Source of the DNA: JAYPHU01 sp964611435
GTDB lineage: Bacteria > Pseudomonadota > Alphaproteobacteria > Rhodospirillales > UBA2165
Length of the DNA: 64,000 nt
Reading direction: 5' to 3'
NCBI GenBank assembly: GCA_964611435.1
Contig: CAZSXT010000012.1
Span: 29,774 to 93,773, forward strand
Shown here piece after piece: positions 1 to 9,395 of the stretch. The position numbers and the translations under genes were made by a program. Each line of letters opens with the position of its first letter. Within the stretch, counting starts at the first letter, position 1. The notes beneath the pieces are model-generated. The model had not been told where the DNA came from. It saw only the letters and a program-made list of their open reading frames with translations, and did not search any database.

Positions 1-210
1 AGCGCCGCCCTCTTCCTTCAGGGTGGCGCATGCCGCCATCAGTTTACCGATGTCTTCCACCGCCCAATCGACATAACTGTCCGCCAGATCGGCGATAACC
101 TTCTCAGCGCGTTCCAGCGCCGCCGCGTCCACGGCGCCTTCACCTCCGACGGTTACCTTCTGATTCAAGGTTTGCGGCGGCCTGATTAATTTTGGTCCGT
201 CATCAGCCAT
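1..210 (-). CDS. CheE-like protein, C-terminus cut by window edge
   Basis: Seventy codons are visible, starting at ATG (208-210) with MADDGPKLIRPP and running off the left end. The opening pattern, a short basic and proline stretch (KLIRPPQTLNQKV) followed by an Ala/Glu-rich helical region with a Trp, resembles the small CheE-like proteins found next to chemotaxis genes in alphaproteobacteria. No catalytic motif is visible, and the role of this family is poorly understood. A CheY-like receiver gene lies nearby at 1114-1617, which fits a signalling setting but does not prove it. It could equally be called a conserved hypothetical protein. Confidence 0.5.
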   Translation of the reverse strand, partial: MADDGPKLIRPPQTLNQKVTVGGEGAVDAAALERAEKVIADLADSYVDWAVEDIGKLMAACATLKEEGGA

Positions 211-567
211 GACTTAATATCCGGCAATTTGGTTTGGGCTGCGTAAATCTGTCACAAGTAACTGCCTGAACTCAAATATAAAATCAAATCTAGGGAACCT
301 TATCATAATTATACCGTTACGCCTGCGAATTGAGTAGCGCCGCGATCTCGTCTTGTGAAAGAACAGCAATTTCCACGGAAAATTAACGGAAATCCCCTGC
401 GAGAACCTTCTTCAACCGGTTTGCGGCGGTCTTTTACAGCCAAAATTGACCCTATTTGGATACAGCTTTAGCACCGTCCAAGCATGGACGGCATGTTCAG
501 CTTTGTAGATAGGGAAGTTTCAGCAGAATTAAAGGGGTAAGTTGGCAGCTAAAGTGCAAATTATCGG
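211..567. other. Intergenic stretch without a convincing gene
   Basis: These 357 bases separate the CheE-like gene from DUF1489 and are AT-richer than the neighbouring genes. On the minus strand, 317-376 is a 19-codon GTG-started reading frame whose product contains LSQDEIAALL, like the N-terminal CheY-binding peptide of FliM. It has no obvious ribosome binding site and a stop codon lies just upstream in the same frame. A 6-bp hairpin (arms 474-479 and 486-491) lies downstream of DUF1489 on the minus strand but has no T-tract. Confidence 0.5.
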
Positions 568-1002
568 CTACAAAAGGCCCAAGTTTCGCAATTCCTCCAT
601 CATTTCCGGCGGCATTTCATCATGTTGGACCGCCGAAGATTCCAGGTCCTCCGGTGCATCTTCCTCCCTCAGATAGCGCCAACCCTGAAAGGCTTTTTGC
701 GGCCTTGGCATAACCTGGACATGGGCCGGATCAAGCTGAAGGGCGCAATACGGACGCCCCTCGTCGTTGGTATGACGCTCAACGCCGATAATCCGTTGGC
801 GGACCCGGACAAAGCGCTTTACCACCCAATAGATAGAGCCGCCATCCACCAGTTCATCGACTCGTTTCGGAACGTTGCGTGTATAAGTGTAAAGGCCGTC
901 ACCACCCTGCTTCGCAATCGTCTTCATGCGTTCCTGCTGGACGCTCTCCAGGTGGGCCAGACTTTCAATGCGCACGGCCATGCGCAACAAGTGAACGGTC
1001 AT
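568..1002 (-). CDS. DUF1489 family protein
   Basis: This 144-residue protein matches the alphaproteobacterial DUF1489 family in length and pattern. It has the N-terminal MTVHLLRMAV strand, then LYTYTRNVPKRVDEL, then GGSIYWVVKR, and late in the chain the signature FQGWRYLREEDAP. The family has no established biochemical function. There is no signal peptide or membrane segment, so it is probably cytoplasmic. The gene stands alone, with about 110 bases separating it from the response regulator upstream. The ATG start has only a weak purine-rich site in front of it. Confidence 0.9.
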   Translation of the reverse strand: MTVHLLRMAVRIESLAHLESVQQERMKTIAKQGGDGLYTYTRNVPKRVDELVDGGSIYWVVKRFVRVRQRIIGVERHTNDEGRPYCALQLDPAHVQVMPRPQKAFQGWRYLREEDAPEDLESSAVQHDEMPPEMMEELRNLGLL

Positions 1003-1113
1003 TCAAATTTGCTCGGGAAAAATGAAGCTGTTCCAGAGGTAGCATCCGCGATCTAGGGAGTCGACCCGTGTTTCGAGCACTCCGGACTGCAATCGGCAAA
1101 TATGGCCGTCGCT

Positions 1114-1617
1114 TTAACGCCGATATTCGTAGGGAACTTCCCGCCGTTCACTATCTTCAATCGCCTGCGCCCGGCGGCGTCGGTCAGGGCCGAAAAACGT
1201 GTCCGCATCAACAAATTCCCGAGGGTGCTCAACAATGGACTTCAGCCGCTTGTAAACCATCATACCGCTTACCGGCTTGGCCAGGAATTCGGTCGCCCCA
1301 TGATCCCGGGCAGCGAGAATATCTCGAACTTCGGTATACGCTGACACCACAACAATGGGAACAAACCGATTACCGCTGGTTTCGCCATTGCGGATGGTGC
1401 GGATCAACTCCAGCCCGTCCATAGGCTCCATCATATAATCTGTGAAGACTACGTCGGGATCCAGAACCGGAAATTCCCGTAAGGCCTCACGGCCGTCAGA
1501 GCATTCGACCACCCGGGTGATGCCAAATTCCTTCAAAATTCCACGCAGTAAAATACGAATTGGCGGACAATCGTCCACGATCATTGCCGTCAATTGACTG
1601 AAATTATACCCGGACAT
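1114..1617 (-). CDS. CheY-like single-domain response regulator
   Basis: A receiver domain fills roughly residues 8-130 of 167. The acidic pair is visible in MIVDDCP, the phospho-acceptor Asp in DVVFTDYMM, the conserved Thr/Ser position in VVVSAYTE, and the Lys in FLAKPVSG. The last 35 residues (PDRRRRAQAIEDSERREVPYEYRR and preceding) form a charged Arg-rich tail with no DNA-binding domain. It most likely relays a phosphate by protein contact, as CheY-type proteins do. Its partner kinase is not adjacent; the hybrid kinase at 5563-7878 is one candidate. An AAGGTG ribosome binding site precedes the ATG. Confidence 0.92.
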   Translation of the reverse strand: MSGYNFSQLTAMIVDDCPPIRILLRGILKEFGITRVVECSDGREALREFPVLDPDVVFTDYMMEPMDGLELIRTIRNGETSGNRFVPIVVVSAYTEVRDILAARDHGATEFLAKPVSGMMVYKRLKSIVEHPREFVDADTFFGPDRRRRAQAIEDSERREVPYEYRR

Positions 1618-1730
1618 TGGAGCACCTTATTCTTAGAATTCTCACATTTAATAAGGTGACTTTAACGGCAATTGAATCAGGCAATCACCTGAGGAAAGGT
1701 GATATCAGTTAGATATTTTCCTAAATAGCA

Positions 1731-2522
1731 CTAGGGGTAGTACCAAGTGGGCTTTCTCTTTTCCAGAAAGGCGCCGAAGCCTTCCTTGCCTTCATCGGAC
1801 GCCCGGCCAGCGGCACTGGCCCCGGACAAGCGTTCCGCGAGCGCATCATCCATGCCGGTTCGGCTGATCTCCGTAATCAGGGCCTTGGTGTCGCGGATAG
1901 CAGCGGGGCCACCATGCATAATGGCATCCAGAATGGGGGCTACGGCGTCATCCAATCCGCCTACCGGGCAGATTTCGTGGACAAGCCCCAGTTCCTTGGC
2001 CCGATGAACGTCAAATGTCTCCGCGGTTAAGGCGAATCGCCGAATTTGACGCACCCCCAGCGCTTTGATGCACTGCGCGAGAATCGGTGCGGGCGTAATC
2101 CCCACCCGCACCTCGGTAATAGCAAACTTTGCATCCTCGGAAGCAATGACGATATCGCAGGCCGCTGCATAGCCCACACCGCCGCCAAAACAAGCATTAT
2201 GAACCAGGGCGATGGTTGGTTTGGCACAAGCATCCAAGGCCCGCATGGCCGCCGTACTCAACCCGGCGGCGCGGACTTGCTCTTCCTTAGGCGCCGCCGC
2301 CAGTTCCTTGAACCAGTTGACATCAGCACCGGCGGAAAAATGCTTACCCGCGCCGCGTAAAACCACCCCGCGCACTGTGTCATCCGCATCAATCTCCGCC
2401 ACGATCTCGGCCAATCGGGTCAGCAAGGCCTCGTTATAGCCATTGAAAATTTCCGGCCGGTTGAGCGTCACCGTCGCAACGCCGTTCCCATTATTTTCCT
2501 TTAAAACAACTTCTTCTGACAT
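1731..2522 (-). CDS. Enoyl-CoA hydratase/isomerase family protein, methylglutaconyl-CoA hydratase-like
   Basis: The 263-residue protein is a complete crotonase fold. It shows the N-terminal TVTLNRPE motif, the oxyanion-hole stretch FSAGADVNWFKELAA near residues 63-78, and NACFGGGVGYAAACDIVIAS near 108-128. The 'SAGADxNWxK' form is typical of 3-methylglutaconyl-CoA hydratases of leucine breakdown, so that substrate is a reasonable guess. The nearby thiolase and the distant carboxylase subunits fit acyl-CoA catabolism. Generic short-chain enoyl-CoA hydration remains possible. Confidence 0.85.
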   Translation of the reverse strand: MSEEVVLKENNGNGVATVTLNRPEIFNGYNEALLTRLAEIVAEIDADDTVRGVVLRGAGKHFSAGADVNWFKELAAAPKEEQVRAAGLSTAAMRALDACAKPTIALVHNACFGGGVGYAAACDIVIASEDAKFAITEVRVGITPAPILAQCIKALGVRQIRRFALTAETFDVHRAKELGLVHEICPVGGLDDAVAPILDAIMHGGPAAIRDTKALITEISRTGMDDALAERLSGASAAGRASDEGKEGFGAFLEKRKPTWYYP

Positions 2523-2558
2523 TTTTCTAATCCGAATAATTCACGTAAGCCGCCAATG

Positions 2559-3746
2559 TCAGGAAACCCGCTCAATGGCAACCGCCGTGCCCTCCCCGCC
2601 ACCTATGCAGAGCGAAGCCACACCCTTCTTGAGGTCGTATTTCTCCAGCGCATTCATCAGCGTCACAATGATCCGCGCGCCGGAGGCGCCGACCGGATGA
2701 CCTAGCGCACAGGCGCCGCCGTGCACATTGACCTTGTCGTGCGCCAACCCCAAATCTTTCATCGCGGCCATAGTGACCACAGCAAAAGCCTCATTCACCT
2801 CGAACAAATCAACGTCGTCTTTTTCCCAATCCGCCTTTTCCAGCACTTTGGTAATGGCGCCGATGGGCGCGGTGGTAAACCAAGCCGGTTCCTGCGCGTG
2901 GGTCGCGTGGGCATGAATGATCGCCAACGGCGTGACGCCACGCCGTTCCGCCTCGGAGCGCCGCATCAGAATCAATGCCGCCGCTCCATCGGAGATGGAA
3001 CTGGAATTGGCGGCTGTGACCGTCCCGTCCTTGCGGAACGCCGGGTTAAGCTGCGGAATTTTTTCGGGCCGGGCGTTTTTCGGCTGTTCATCCGTATCGA
3101 CGACTATGTCGCCTTTGCGGTTCTTGACGGTGACCGGGACGATTTCCTTTTCAAACGTGCCGTCCTCCGACGCCTTCAAGGCGCGCTCCAGTGAGGTAAT
3201 GGCAAACTCGTCCTGGGCTTCGCGGGTAAACTGGTAGACCTGCGCCGTGTTTTCGGCGAACACACCCATAAGCGTACCGGGTTCATAAACATCCTCCAGA
3301 CCATCCAGGAACATGTGATCCTGCAATTTCGCATTACCCATACGAATGCCCGGCCGTAGCTTTGGCAGGATATGCGGCGCGTTTGTCATGCTTTCCATCC
3401 CACCGGCAACGGCAATTCGATTTGTGTCGGCCAGCAGGCTATCGTGCGCAAACATGGCCGCCTTCATGCCAGAGCCGCACATTTTGTTGATGGTCGTTGC
3501 GCCGGTGGAATCCGGAATACCGGCCCCGCGGGATGCCTGACGCGCCGGCGCCTGTCCCTGCCCAGCTGGCAAAACGACCCCCATGATCACCTCGTCCATA
3601 TCTTCCGGCGTCAGGCCGGCGCGGGAAATCGCCGCTTCGATCGCCACCGACCCTAAAGCCGGGGCTGCGACATCAGCAAAATCTCCGCTCAAGCCGCCCA
3701 TGGGCGTGCGGGCAGCGCCTACAACAACGACAGGATCCTGGTCCAT
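2559..3746 (-). CDS. Acetyl-CoA C-acyltransferase (thiolase)
   Basis: At 395 residues this is a standard homotetrameric thiolase. The acylated Cys lies in TINKMCGSGMKA (about residue 90), the two C-terminal catalytic motifs are NEAFA and GGACALGHPVGASGAR, and the final active-site Cys lies in SLCIGGGEG. It catalyses thiolytic cleavage or Claisen condensation of acyl-CoAs, acetoacetyl-CoA being the most likely substrate. The start ATG has a strong AAGGAG site 6-7 bases upstream. The gene lies 36 bases upstream of the enoyl-CoA hydratase on the same strand, so the two probably form an operon. Confidence 0.93.
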   Translation of the reverse strand: MDQDPVVVVGAARTPMGGLSGDFADVAAPALGSVAIEAAISRAGLTPEDMDEVIMGVVLPAGQGQAPARQASRGAGIPDSTGATTINKMCGSGMKAAMFAHDSLLADTNRIAVAGGMESMTNAPHILPKLRPGIRMGNAKLQDHMFLDGLEDVYEPGTLMGVFAENTAQVYQFTREAQDEFAITSLERALKASEDGTFEKEIVPVTVKNRKGDIVVDTDEQPKNARPEKIPQLNPAFRKDGTVTAANSSSISDGAAALILMRRSEAERRGVTPLAIIHAHATHAQEPAWFTTAPIGAITKVLEKADWEKDDVDLFEVNEAFAVVTMAAMKDLGLAHDKVNVHGGACALGHPVGASGARIIVTLMNALEKYDLKKGVASLCIGGGEGTAVAIERVS

Positions 3747-3788
3747 ATTTTGTCTCCTTAGGGAATTCGTGAGTTAGCGCACGAGGTC

Positions 3789-4121
3789 TTAGGTCGTATT
3801 TCCGAACAACCTCACCATATCGAAAAACGAAAGAATAAGCACGATCAACGATACGACGAGACAGATACGCGCGAGCCACCCCCAAATCAAATACTGACAG
3901 TTAAATGCGCTTCGCCAGACAGCAACCCCGGCATATACCATGAAGGCCATACGGGTCAGTAAAATCATAAAAATGGAAAACAGCCCAGCCAGCATCAGGA
4001 AAACCGTCACTGCACCTACGGCAAAACCACCAGCAACCCAAAGCAGCCAAAAGGCCTGCCACAGACGAACCTCCCCGCGCCAGAGGCGAAATATCAATCG
4101 ATCAGGATGACCCGTCGCCAC
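3789..4121 (-). CDS. Small multi-pass membrane protein, unknown function
   Basis: The 110-residue product starts at GTG and has three hydrophobic segments (about residues 20-45, 48-70 and 80-105), with charged ends RLWRGEVRLW and MVRLFGNTT. I do not recognise the family. It lies 18 bases downstream of another unknown gene (4140-4640) on the same strand and is probably co-transcribed with it. Codon use looks like that of its neighbours. Confidence 0.65.
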   Translation of the reverse strand: MATGHPDRLIFRLWRGEVRLWQAFWLLWVAGGFAVGAVTVFLMLAGLFSIFMILLTRMAFMVYAGVAVWRSAFNCQYLIWGWLARICLVVSLIVLILSFFDMVRLFGNTT

Positions 4122-4139
4122 GAAATCGCCTGGCCTTGG

Positions 4140-4640
4140 CTAGCCCAGATTCAAAAGCTGGGGCGCGCGGTCGATAATGGCATTAAGAATACGCTCCGCC
4201 TTGTCGCGTTGTTCGACCACATTCGCCATAAGATAATTTTCGTACTTGTCCTCTTTAAGAACCTGTTCGGCGTCGTAGAGAGTCCTGAGTTCCTGGACGA
4301 ATACATGGCGGGTGCCCAAAGGCAAGAATTCCTTTTCGCAAATCACCGTCAAAAAACTGAGAGAGCCGTCCAGGAGGATCGACCACACAGCTACAGTCAG
4401 GCTGTCGAACTGCTCCAAAAGCCTTTTGCGACGGTCTTCGCCAGTAAGATTGATTCGCCGCTCGATAATGATCAGGAAGGATAGGCATTCACCCATCATG
4501 TCCCTGAACTTCTGATAGTCGTCAAAGTTAATCTCCTGCGGGTTTTCCTGTGGCAGGCGCGACACCTCCAACAGCTCCTCAATCCGGTCGCTAAGGATGC
4601 CCAGAAACTCTTCCGCTTTACGATCTGACGGTTCGGCCAT
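4140..4640 (-). CDS. Conserved hypothetical cytoplasmic protein
   Basis: This 166-residue, largely helical and charged protein has no signal peptide, membrane segment or recognisable catalytic motif. The N-terminal part (MAEPSDRKAEEFLGILSDRI) looks amphipathic. The middle holds a hydrophobic stretch, SFLIIIERRINL. The gene starts at ATG and is followed closely by the small membrane-protein gene, so the pair may act together. I cannot assign a function. Confidence 0.7.
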   Translation of the reverse strand: MAEPSDRKAEEFLGILSDRIEELLEVSRLPQENPQEINFDDYQKFRDMMGECLSFLIIIERRINLTGEDRRKRLLEQFDSLTVAVWSILLDGSLSFLTVICEKEFLPLGTRHVFVQELRTLYDAEQVLKEDKYENYLMANVVEQRDKAERILNAIIDRAPQLLNLG

Positions 4641-4714
4641 GTGTTCTTATCCGATATTTGCGCTCACTAAGAACTATTTATGCAACACAGGGGACTATAG
4701 TAAACCATTGAAAA

Positions 4715-5561
4715 ATGGCACGCTGGCCTTGCCCGTCCGAGGAAACTATTGGCAAATTCAATCCAGTGAACGCAGAAAACAAAATACAATCAACGCCCCC
4801 AGGATGGCGGCGGACGCCGCTGATCCCGGTCTTGGGTGGACAAGCCATCGGCGCCGCTGTCGCTTTCGGTGGGGCCAAGCTACTGGCCGACACCGTCAGC
4901 ATTCAATTTTTTTGGGTATTGCTGCTCCAAGGATGCATTGCGGCGGCGCTTGGTCACGTGTGGCGTCTTCCCCGTTGGTGGATCGCGGTGAATATCATCC
5001 TGCCGCCGGCTGCTGGTTTTGCCTCCGGTCTGCCGGTTCCGCCGGAACTCTATCTCGCCATTTTTGTCGTTCTTCTGTTGGTATTTTGGAACGCCGGGCG
5101 GACGCGCGTTCCATTGTATCTCACCAATCCCATCACCTGGCGCGCCATCACGGCGATGCTGGATGAACATCAAGCTGGAAAGTTCATCGATATCGGATGC
5201 GGCATCGGTGGCGCGGTTTTTTATGTCGCCCGCGCCCGGCCAAACTGGACAGTTGTCGGCATCGAATCCGCCCCCCTACCCTTTGCGCTCTCCTGGATCA
5301 GATGGAAGCTCTCTGGTCTCTCCAACGCCCAAATCATCTACGGGGATTTCTGGAAGCACGACCTGTCGAACTATGACGTTGCTTATGCGTTTCTGTCACC
5401 AGCGCCTATGCTCGCGCTGTATGAGAAGGCGGTGTCGGAAATGTCAGATGATCAGCAACTCGTTTGTCGTACCCGGCCATCCGGCACAGGCGGTCACTGA
5501 CGTAAATGATCGCCGTCAAACCGAGCTGCATGTGTGGCGAATGGGAAAAATAGAAAAGTAA
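4715..5561 (+). pseudogene. Membrane-anchored class I SAM methyltransferase, apparently frameshifted
   Basis: The first frame (from ATG 4715) encodes two to four hydrophobic segments and then a methyltransferase fold with FIDIGCGIGGAVFYVAR (motif I), GIESAPLP and a YGDFW segment. It goes off register after YEKAVSEM near 5441-5450 and ends at 5500. The natural C-terminal strands appear in the +1 frame from 5451 to the TAA at 5559-5561: ISNSFVVPGHPA, then VNDRRQTELHVWRM. That ending is what I expect for this family. The gene has therefore suffered an indel around 5445, or the assembly has an error there. The start is uncertain because no good ribosome binding site is seen. Confidence 0.7.
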
Positions 5562-5562
5562 G

Positions 5563-7878
5563 CTACCCGCCCAAAAGTTCGTGAACTTTGTCTGTCAGTT
5601 GCCGCCGATTAAAGGGCTTCTGCAGGATCGGAAAATCATCCAATCCACCTTCGACCTGGATGAAATCTTTGTCCGCATATCCGCTCATGAGCAGAATTTT
5701 CAGACCATCCCATTTTTCGATGAGCCCGCGCGCCAAATCCGGCCCATTATTGCCATTCGGCAACACGATGTCCGTCAGCAAAAGATCTACAGGGGCTTCC
5801 TGTTTGTCGGCAATTTGATAGGCCCGGGAGCCGTCACCGCCATCGATGACTTCGAAGCCCACTTGCTGCAACATGATCGTCGCGATGTCGCGCACTTCGG
5901 GATCGTCCTCGATAATCATGATGCGTTCCGACGAAGATTCCTTCACGGGCTGCACTGGCTCTTGGACCGTCTCGACCGCCAAATCCTCTTTGGTGCGAGG
6001 CAAATATAGGGTCAATTTTGTGCCAACGCCTTCCTTGCTCTCAAGCGCCACGCCACCACCCGACTGGACCACGAAGCCGTGAACCATGCTAAGCCCTAGT
6101 CCACTCCCCTTGCCGATGTCCTTCGTGGTGAAAAAAGGCTCAAACACGGTTTCGAGCATGTCAGCAGGAATACCCGTGCCGGTGTCCTGCACCGTAATCG
6201 CCACATAGTCACCAGGGGTAAGACTCGCCCCGCTCGTCACCTTAGACTCCTCCAGGCCAACATTCCTGATGGAAACAAACACTTTACCGCCCTCGGCCAT
6301 GGCGTCCCGTGCATTAATGATCAAATTGAGTATCGCGTTCTCGAGCTCACCCTGATCGACGAATGCCGGCCAAAGTCCGGGTGCGACCTCAGACTCGAGA
6401 CTGATGGATGCCCCGAGCGTGCGCTCCATAAGCTCAAACACATTGGAAACCAAGGCGCCAACATCGACCGGCGCCGGATTGAGGCTTTGCTTGCGGGAGA
6501 ATGCCAATAGCCGCTTGGTTAACTCGGCGCCCTTTCTCGTAAGTTCGACAGCCCGGTCGATCCGTCTTTGAGCGTCGTCGGAAAGGCTCTCATCGGTCTG
6601 CACCAGTTCCAGATGCCCCCGAATGCCGCCGAGCAAGTTGTTAAAGTCGTGCGCTACACCACCGGTTAATTGCCCAACCGATTCCATTTTTTGAGCCTGG
6701 CGAAGCTGCTCGTCCCGCAACTTTTCATCCGTAATATCGCTGCGGAAACCGATGGTGTTCCCATCGGGCAGCTTCATGCTGACCGCATGGAACCAACGGC
6801 CATCCTTGCGAAGAAACTCTCGGGTGTCGTTATCTTTCGAAAGTCGCCGCTCCATCTCCAATTTATAGGCTTCTTCCCGATCGCCGGCTCTCTGATACAC
6901 GCCTTCGCTGTCATACAATGCGTCGAAAAAATCCCGAAACGGCAGACCCGGAACCAGTTCGTCGGCATGTATGGAGAATATCCTTTTAAATTCCGAATTG
7001 CAGATCACCAGCTTATCGTCCGGATCCCACAACACCACCCCGTGAGGCGCACTCTCAATCGCCCCGAAGAGACTGGCCTGCGCCAGCTGGATAGCTTTCT
7101 CGCGTGTCCTGTCAATGGTGACGCCGCGGTGCCCTAGATACTCCCCTTGAACACCGAACACCGGTTTGGCGGAAATTTCCACATCAACATCATTGCCGTC
7201 CTGGTCAATCCAAAGGAACCGAACCCCCTCAACCGGCTCTCCCATTTCAAACGCAGCTTTCAGGTTTTTCAAACCTTCTTGAGACGGCTCCGACCCTTGG
7301 ACTTCCCATGGCGCACGCCCGATAAGGCTGGCGGCAGAGAGTGTCAAATTACCTTTGGGAGGAGAAACATACGTGTACCTGAAGTCAGGCCCACTCTCCC
7401 AAAATCGGTCTGCTGCCGTTAATGCGAAATCGCGGAATCTATTCTGATTTTCGATAAGCTTTTGGCGGGTTTGCGCCATCAATTCGGTCTCGCGGAGACG
7501 CACCAGTATTTTCTCTATTATCCGGGGTAAGACCTGGAGGTAGACGTCCGGACTACCTTTGATCAGATACTCCGATATGCCCACGGAAAGGGCGCGCGCG
7601 GCAAGTTCCTCGCTGCCCTTCCCTGTGATCAAAACCACGGGCAGCCGAGGGTCATCCGTCAGCATCTGCTCGGCAATTGCCAACCCATCCATATCAGGAA
7701 GTTCGTAATCCAACAGAACTATGTCGTAAGGATCAGACTCGTGTTTTCTCAACCCTTCGCCGCCGGAGGCCGAGATATCAAGCTCGAACTGAGCAGCATC
7801 GAGCGAGGCAATCGCCAGATCGGCGATTTCCGGATCGTCCTCGGCATAAAGAATTCTGAATCGGTTTTGGGTGACCAT
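5563..7878 (-). CDS. Hybrid sensor histidine kinase with receivers at both ends
   Basis: The 771-residue protein has, in order, an N-terminal receiver (about 8-125, Asp57 in IVLLDYEL), a PAS-type domain (about 150-260), a second PAS (about 270-395), a HisKA dimerisation domain with His410 in GGVAHDFNNLL, an ATPase domain (N box NLIINARDAM, G boxes DTGTGIP and GKGSGLGLSMV) and a C-terminal receiver (about 650-770, LLLTDIVLPNG). No membrane segment is present, so it is a cytoplasmic phosphorelay kinase. The input receiver suggests that an upstream kinase feeds it. No partner regulator is adjacent. Confidence 0.93.
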   Translation of the reverse strand: MVTQNRFRILYAEDDPEIADLAIASLDAAQFELDISASGGEGLRKHESDPYDIVLLDYELPDMDGLAIAEQMLTDDPRLPVVLITGKGSEELAARALSVGISEYLIKGSPDVYLQVLPRIIEKILVRLRETELMAQTRQKLIENQNRFRDFALTAADRFWESGPDFRYTYVSPPKGNLTLSAASLIGRAPWEVQGSEPSQEGLKNLKAAFEMGEPVEGVRFLWIDQDGNDVDVEISAKPVFGVQGEYLGHRGVTIDRTREKAIQLAQASLFGAIESAPHGVVLWDPDDKLVICNSEFKRIFSIHADELVPGLPFRDFFDALYDSEGVYQRAGDREEAYKLEMERRLSKDNDTREFLRKDGRWFHAVSMKLPDGNTIGFRSDITDEKLRDEQLRQAQKMESVGQLTGGVAHDFNNLLGGIRGHLELVQTDESLSDDAQRRIDRAVELTRKGAELTKRLLAFSRKQSLNPAPVDVGALVSNVFELMERTLGASISLESEVAPGLWPAFVDQGELENAILNLIINARDAMAEGGKVFVSIRNVGLEESKVTSGASLTPGDYVAITVQDTGTGIPADMLETVFEPFFTTKDIGKGSGLGLSMVHGFVVQSGGGVALESKEGVGTKLTLYLPRTKEDLAVETVQEPVQPVKESSSERIMIIEDDPEVRDIATIMLQQVGFEVIDGGDGSRAYQIADKQEAPVDLLLTDIVLPNGNNGPDLARGLIEKWDGLKILLMSGYADKDFIQVEGGLDDFPILQKPFNRRQLTDKVHELLGG

Positions 7879-8000
7879 AAATCACGCGCTCCGTTCGGGA
7901 TCACGCAGGTAGCCTCCGCCGCGCGAGATTCATTCCCTCATATCACAAATGGAAGTCCTTACTTTGATATTCAAGAGATTAGCACAATTAAGTGAGGGCT

Positions 8001-9395
8001 CTACAGTAACAGGATGGATGCAAGCCCCAGAAAGGCATAGAAACCAACGACATCTGTTATCGATGTCAGAAAAGCGCTCGATGCCAATGCAGGATCAAAA
8101 CCCAGTCGATCCAACAAAACCGGCAAAGCGCTGCCGGCCAGGCCGGCGACAACCAAGTTGATTACAATTGCCATGGCGATCACACCTCCCAACGCTGGGT
8201 TGTCGAACCAAAACCAAGCAACCACACCAATAATGAGGGCAAACATGACGCCGTTGAACAAACTGACGAGCACCTCCTTTCCAATCGCACGCACCGCATT
8301 CGAAGGCGACAACTCCTTCATGGCTATGGCCCGAACCGCCACCGTCAAGGCTTGAACGCTGGCCGTGCCGCCCATGGTCGCGACGATCGGCATCAGAACA
8401 GCCAAGGCAACCATCTGTTCAATGGTCGCAGCAAAAAAACTGATGACGTAGGCAGCAATAATAGCGGCGATCAGATGAACAAATAGCCAGGTGAACCGGG
8501 ACCGGGTTGTATGCAGGATAGCCGAGTAGAGATCATCATCCTCGCCGACACCGCCCAATCGCTTGATGTCTTCTTCATGCTCTTCGTGAATCACGTCAAC
8601 GATATCATCGACCGTAATCACACCAACGAGGCGGCCGCCGTCATCGACAACGGACGCCGACACTAGGTCCCTTTGCCGGAACAAAAATGCGACATCTTCC
8701 TGATCCATCCGCACGGGGATGATTTTCATGTCTGACACCATCAATGCCGTCAGAGCCACATTTCGATGAGAGCTCATGATCCGGCTTAGGGGGACGGTCC
8801 CCACCGGTTGATGAGCGGGATTGACCAACACAACGTCAAAAAAATCAGACGGGAGATCATCTCTATCGCGCATAAAATCGATGGCTTGGCCGACACTCGA
8901 ATGATCCGCCATTGCAACGGTATGTCGTTGCATAAGACGGCCGGCGCTATCTTCGGGATATGCCAGCCCTTGTTCGATGAGAGCCCGCTCGTCTTCCGGC
9001 AGGGCCTCCAGAAATTCTTGCTGCTCTTCCTCGCCCAGCTCCCCGATGACACCCACGGCGTCATCGGTGTCCATCACGGCGACAACTTCCGCGACCTCCT
9101 CGACACCCAATTGATCGACAACATGCCCGAACACCGACTCATCAAGCTCGGCGATCATGTTGGGATTTAAATCACCGCGGAGCCGTTCGACCAGATCGGC
9201 CCGGTGATCGTTGGACAGCTTCTCGATCAGGTCAGCCAGGTCCGCCGGATGCAGCGCGTTCGCAAGCTGGGTGATCTCGTCGTCACGGCCTTCTTCCAAA
9301 GCCGACAAGATTGCCGACATGAATTCCGGCGTCAGGCCAGAGACTTCATGGGACGCCCCGTCTTTTGTGGGACGCTCTTCAGCGTCTACCCTCAT
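8001..9395 (-). CDS. mgtE: Magnesium transporter MgtE
   Basis: The 464-residue protein has the MgtE layout: an N-terminal helical superhelix domain (about 30-145), a CBS pair (about 150-270, including VGVITVDDIVDVIHEEHEEDI) and five transmembrane helices (about 300-464). The acidic cytosolic domain is the magnesium sensor in characterised members. The start ATG overlaps the TGA of maeB (ATGA), so the two genes are translationally coupled, with mgtE second. Malic enzymes need a divalent metal, which makes the pairing sensible. Confidence 0.93.
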   Translation of the reverse strand: MRVDAEERPTKDGASHEVSGLTPEFMSAILSALEEGRDDEITQLANALHPADLADLIEKLSNDHRADLVERLRGDLNPNMIAELDESVFGHVVDQLGVEEVAEVVAVMDTDDAVGVIGELGEEEQQEFLEALPEDERALIEQGLAYPEDSAGRLMQRHTVAMADHSSVGQAIDFMRDRDDLPSDFFDVVLVNPAHQPVGTVPLSRIMSSHRNVALTALMVSDMKIIPVRMDQEDVAFLFRQRDLVSASVVDDGGRLVGVITVDDIVDVIHEEHEEDIKRLGGVGEDDDLYSAILHTTRSRFTWLFVHLIAAIIAAYVISFFAATIEQMVALAVLMPIVATMGGTASVQALTVAVRAIAMKELSPSNAVRAIGKEVLVSLFNGVMFALIIGVVAWFWFDNPALGGVIAMAIVINLVVAGLAGSALPVLLDRLGFDPALASSAFLTSITDVVGFYAFLGLASILLL

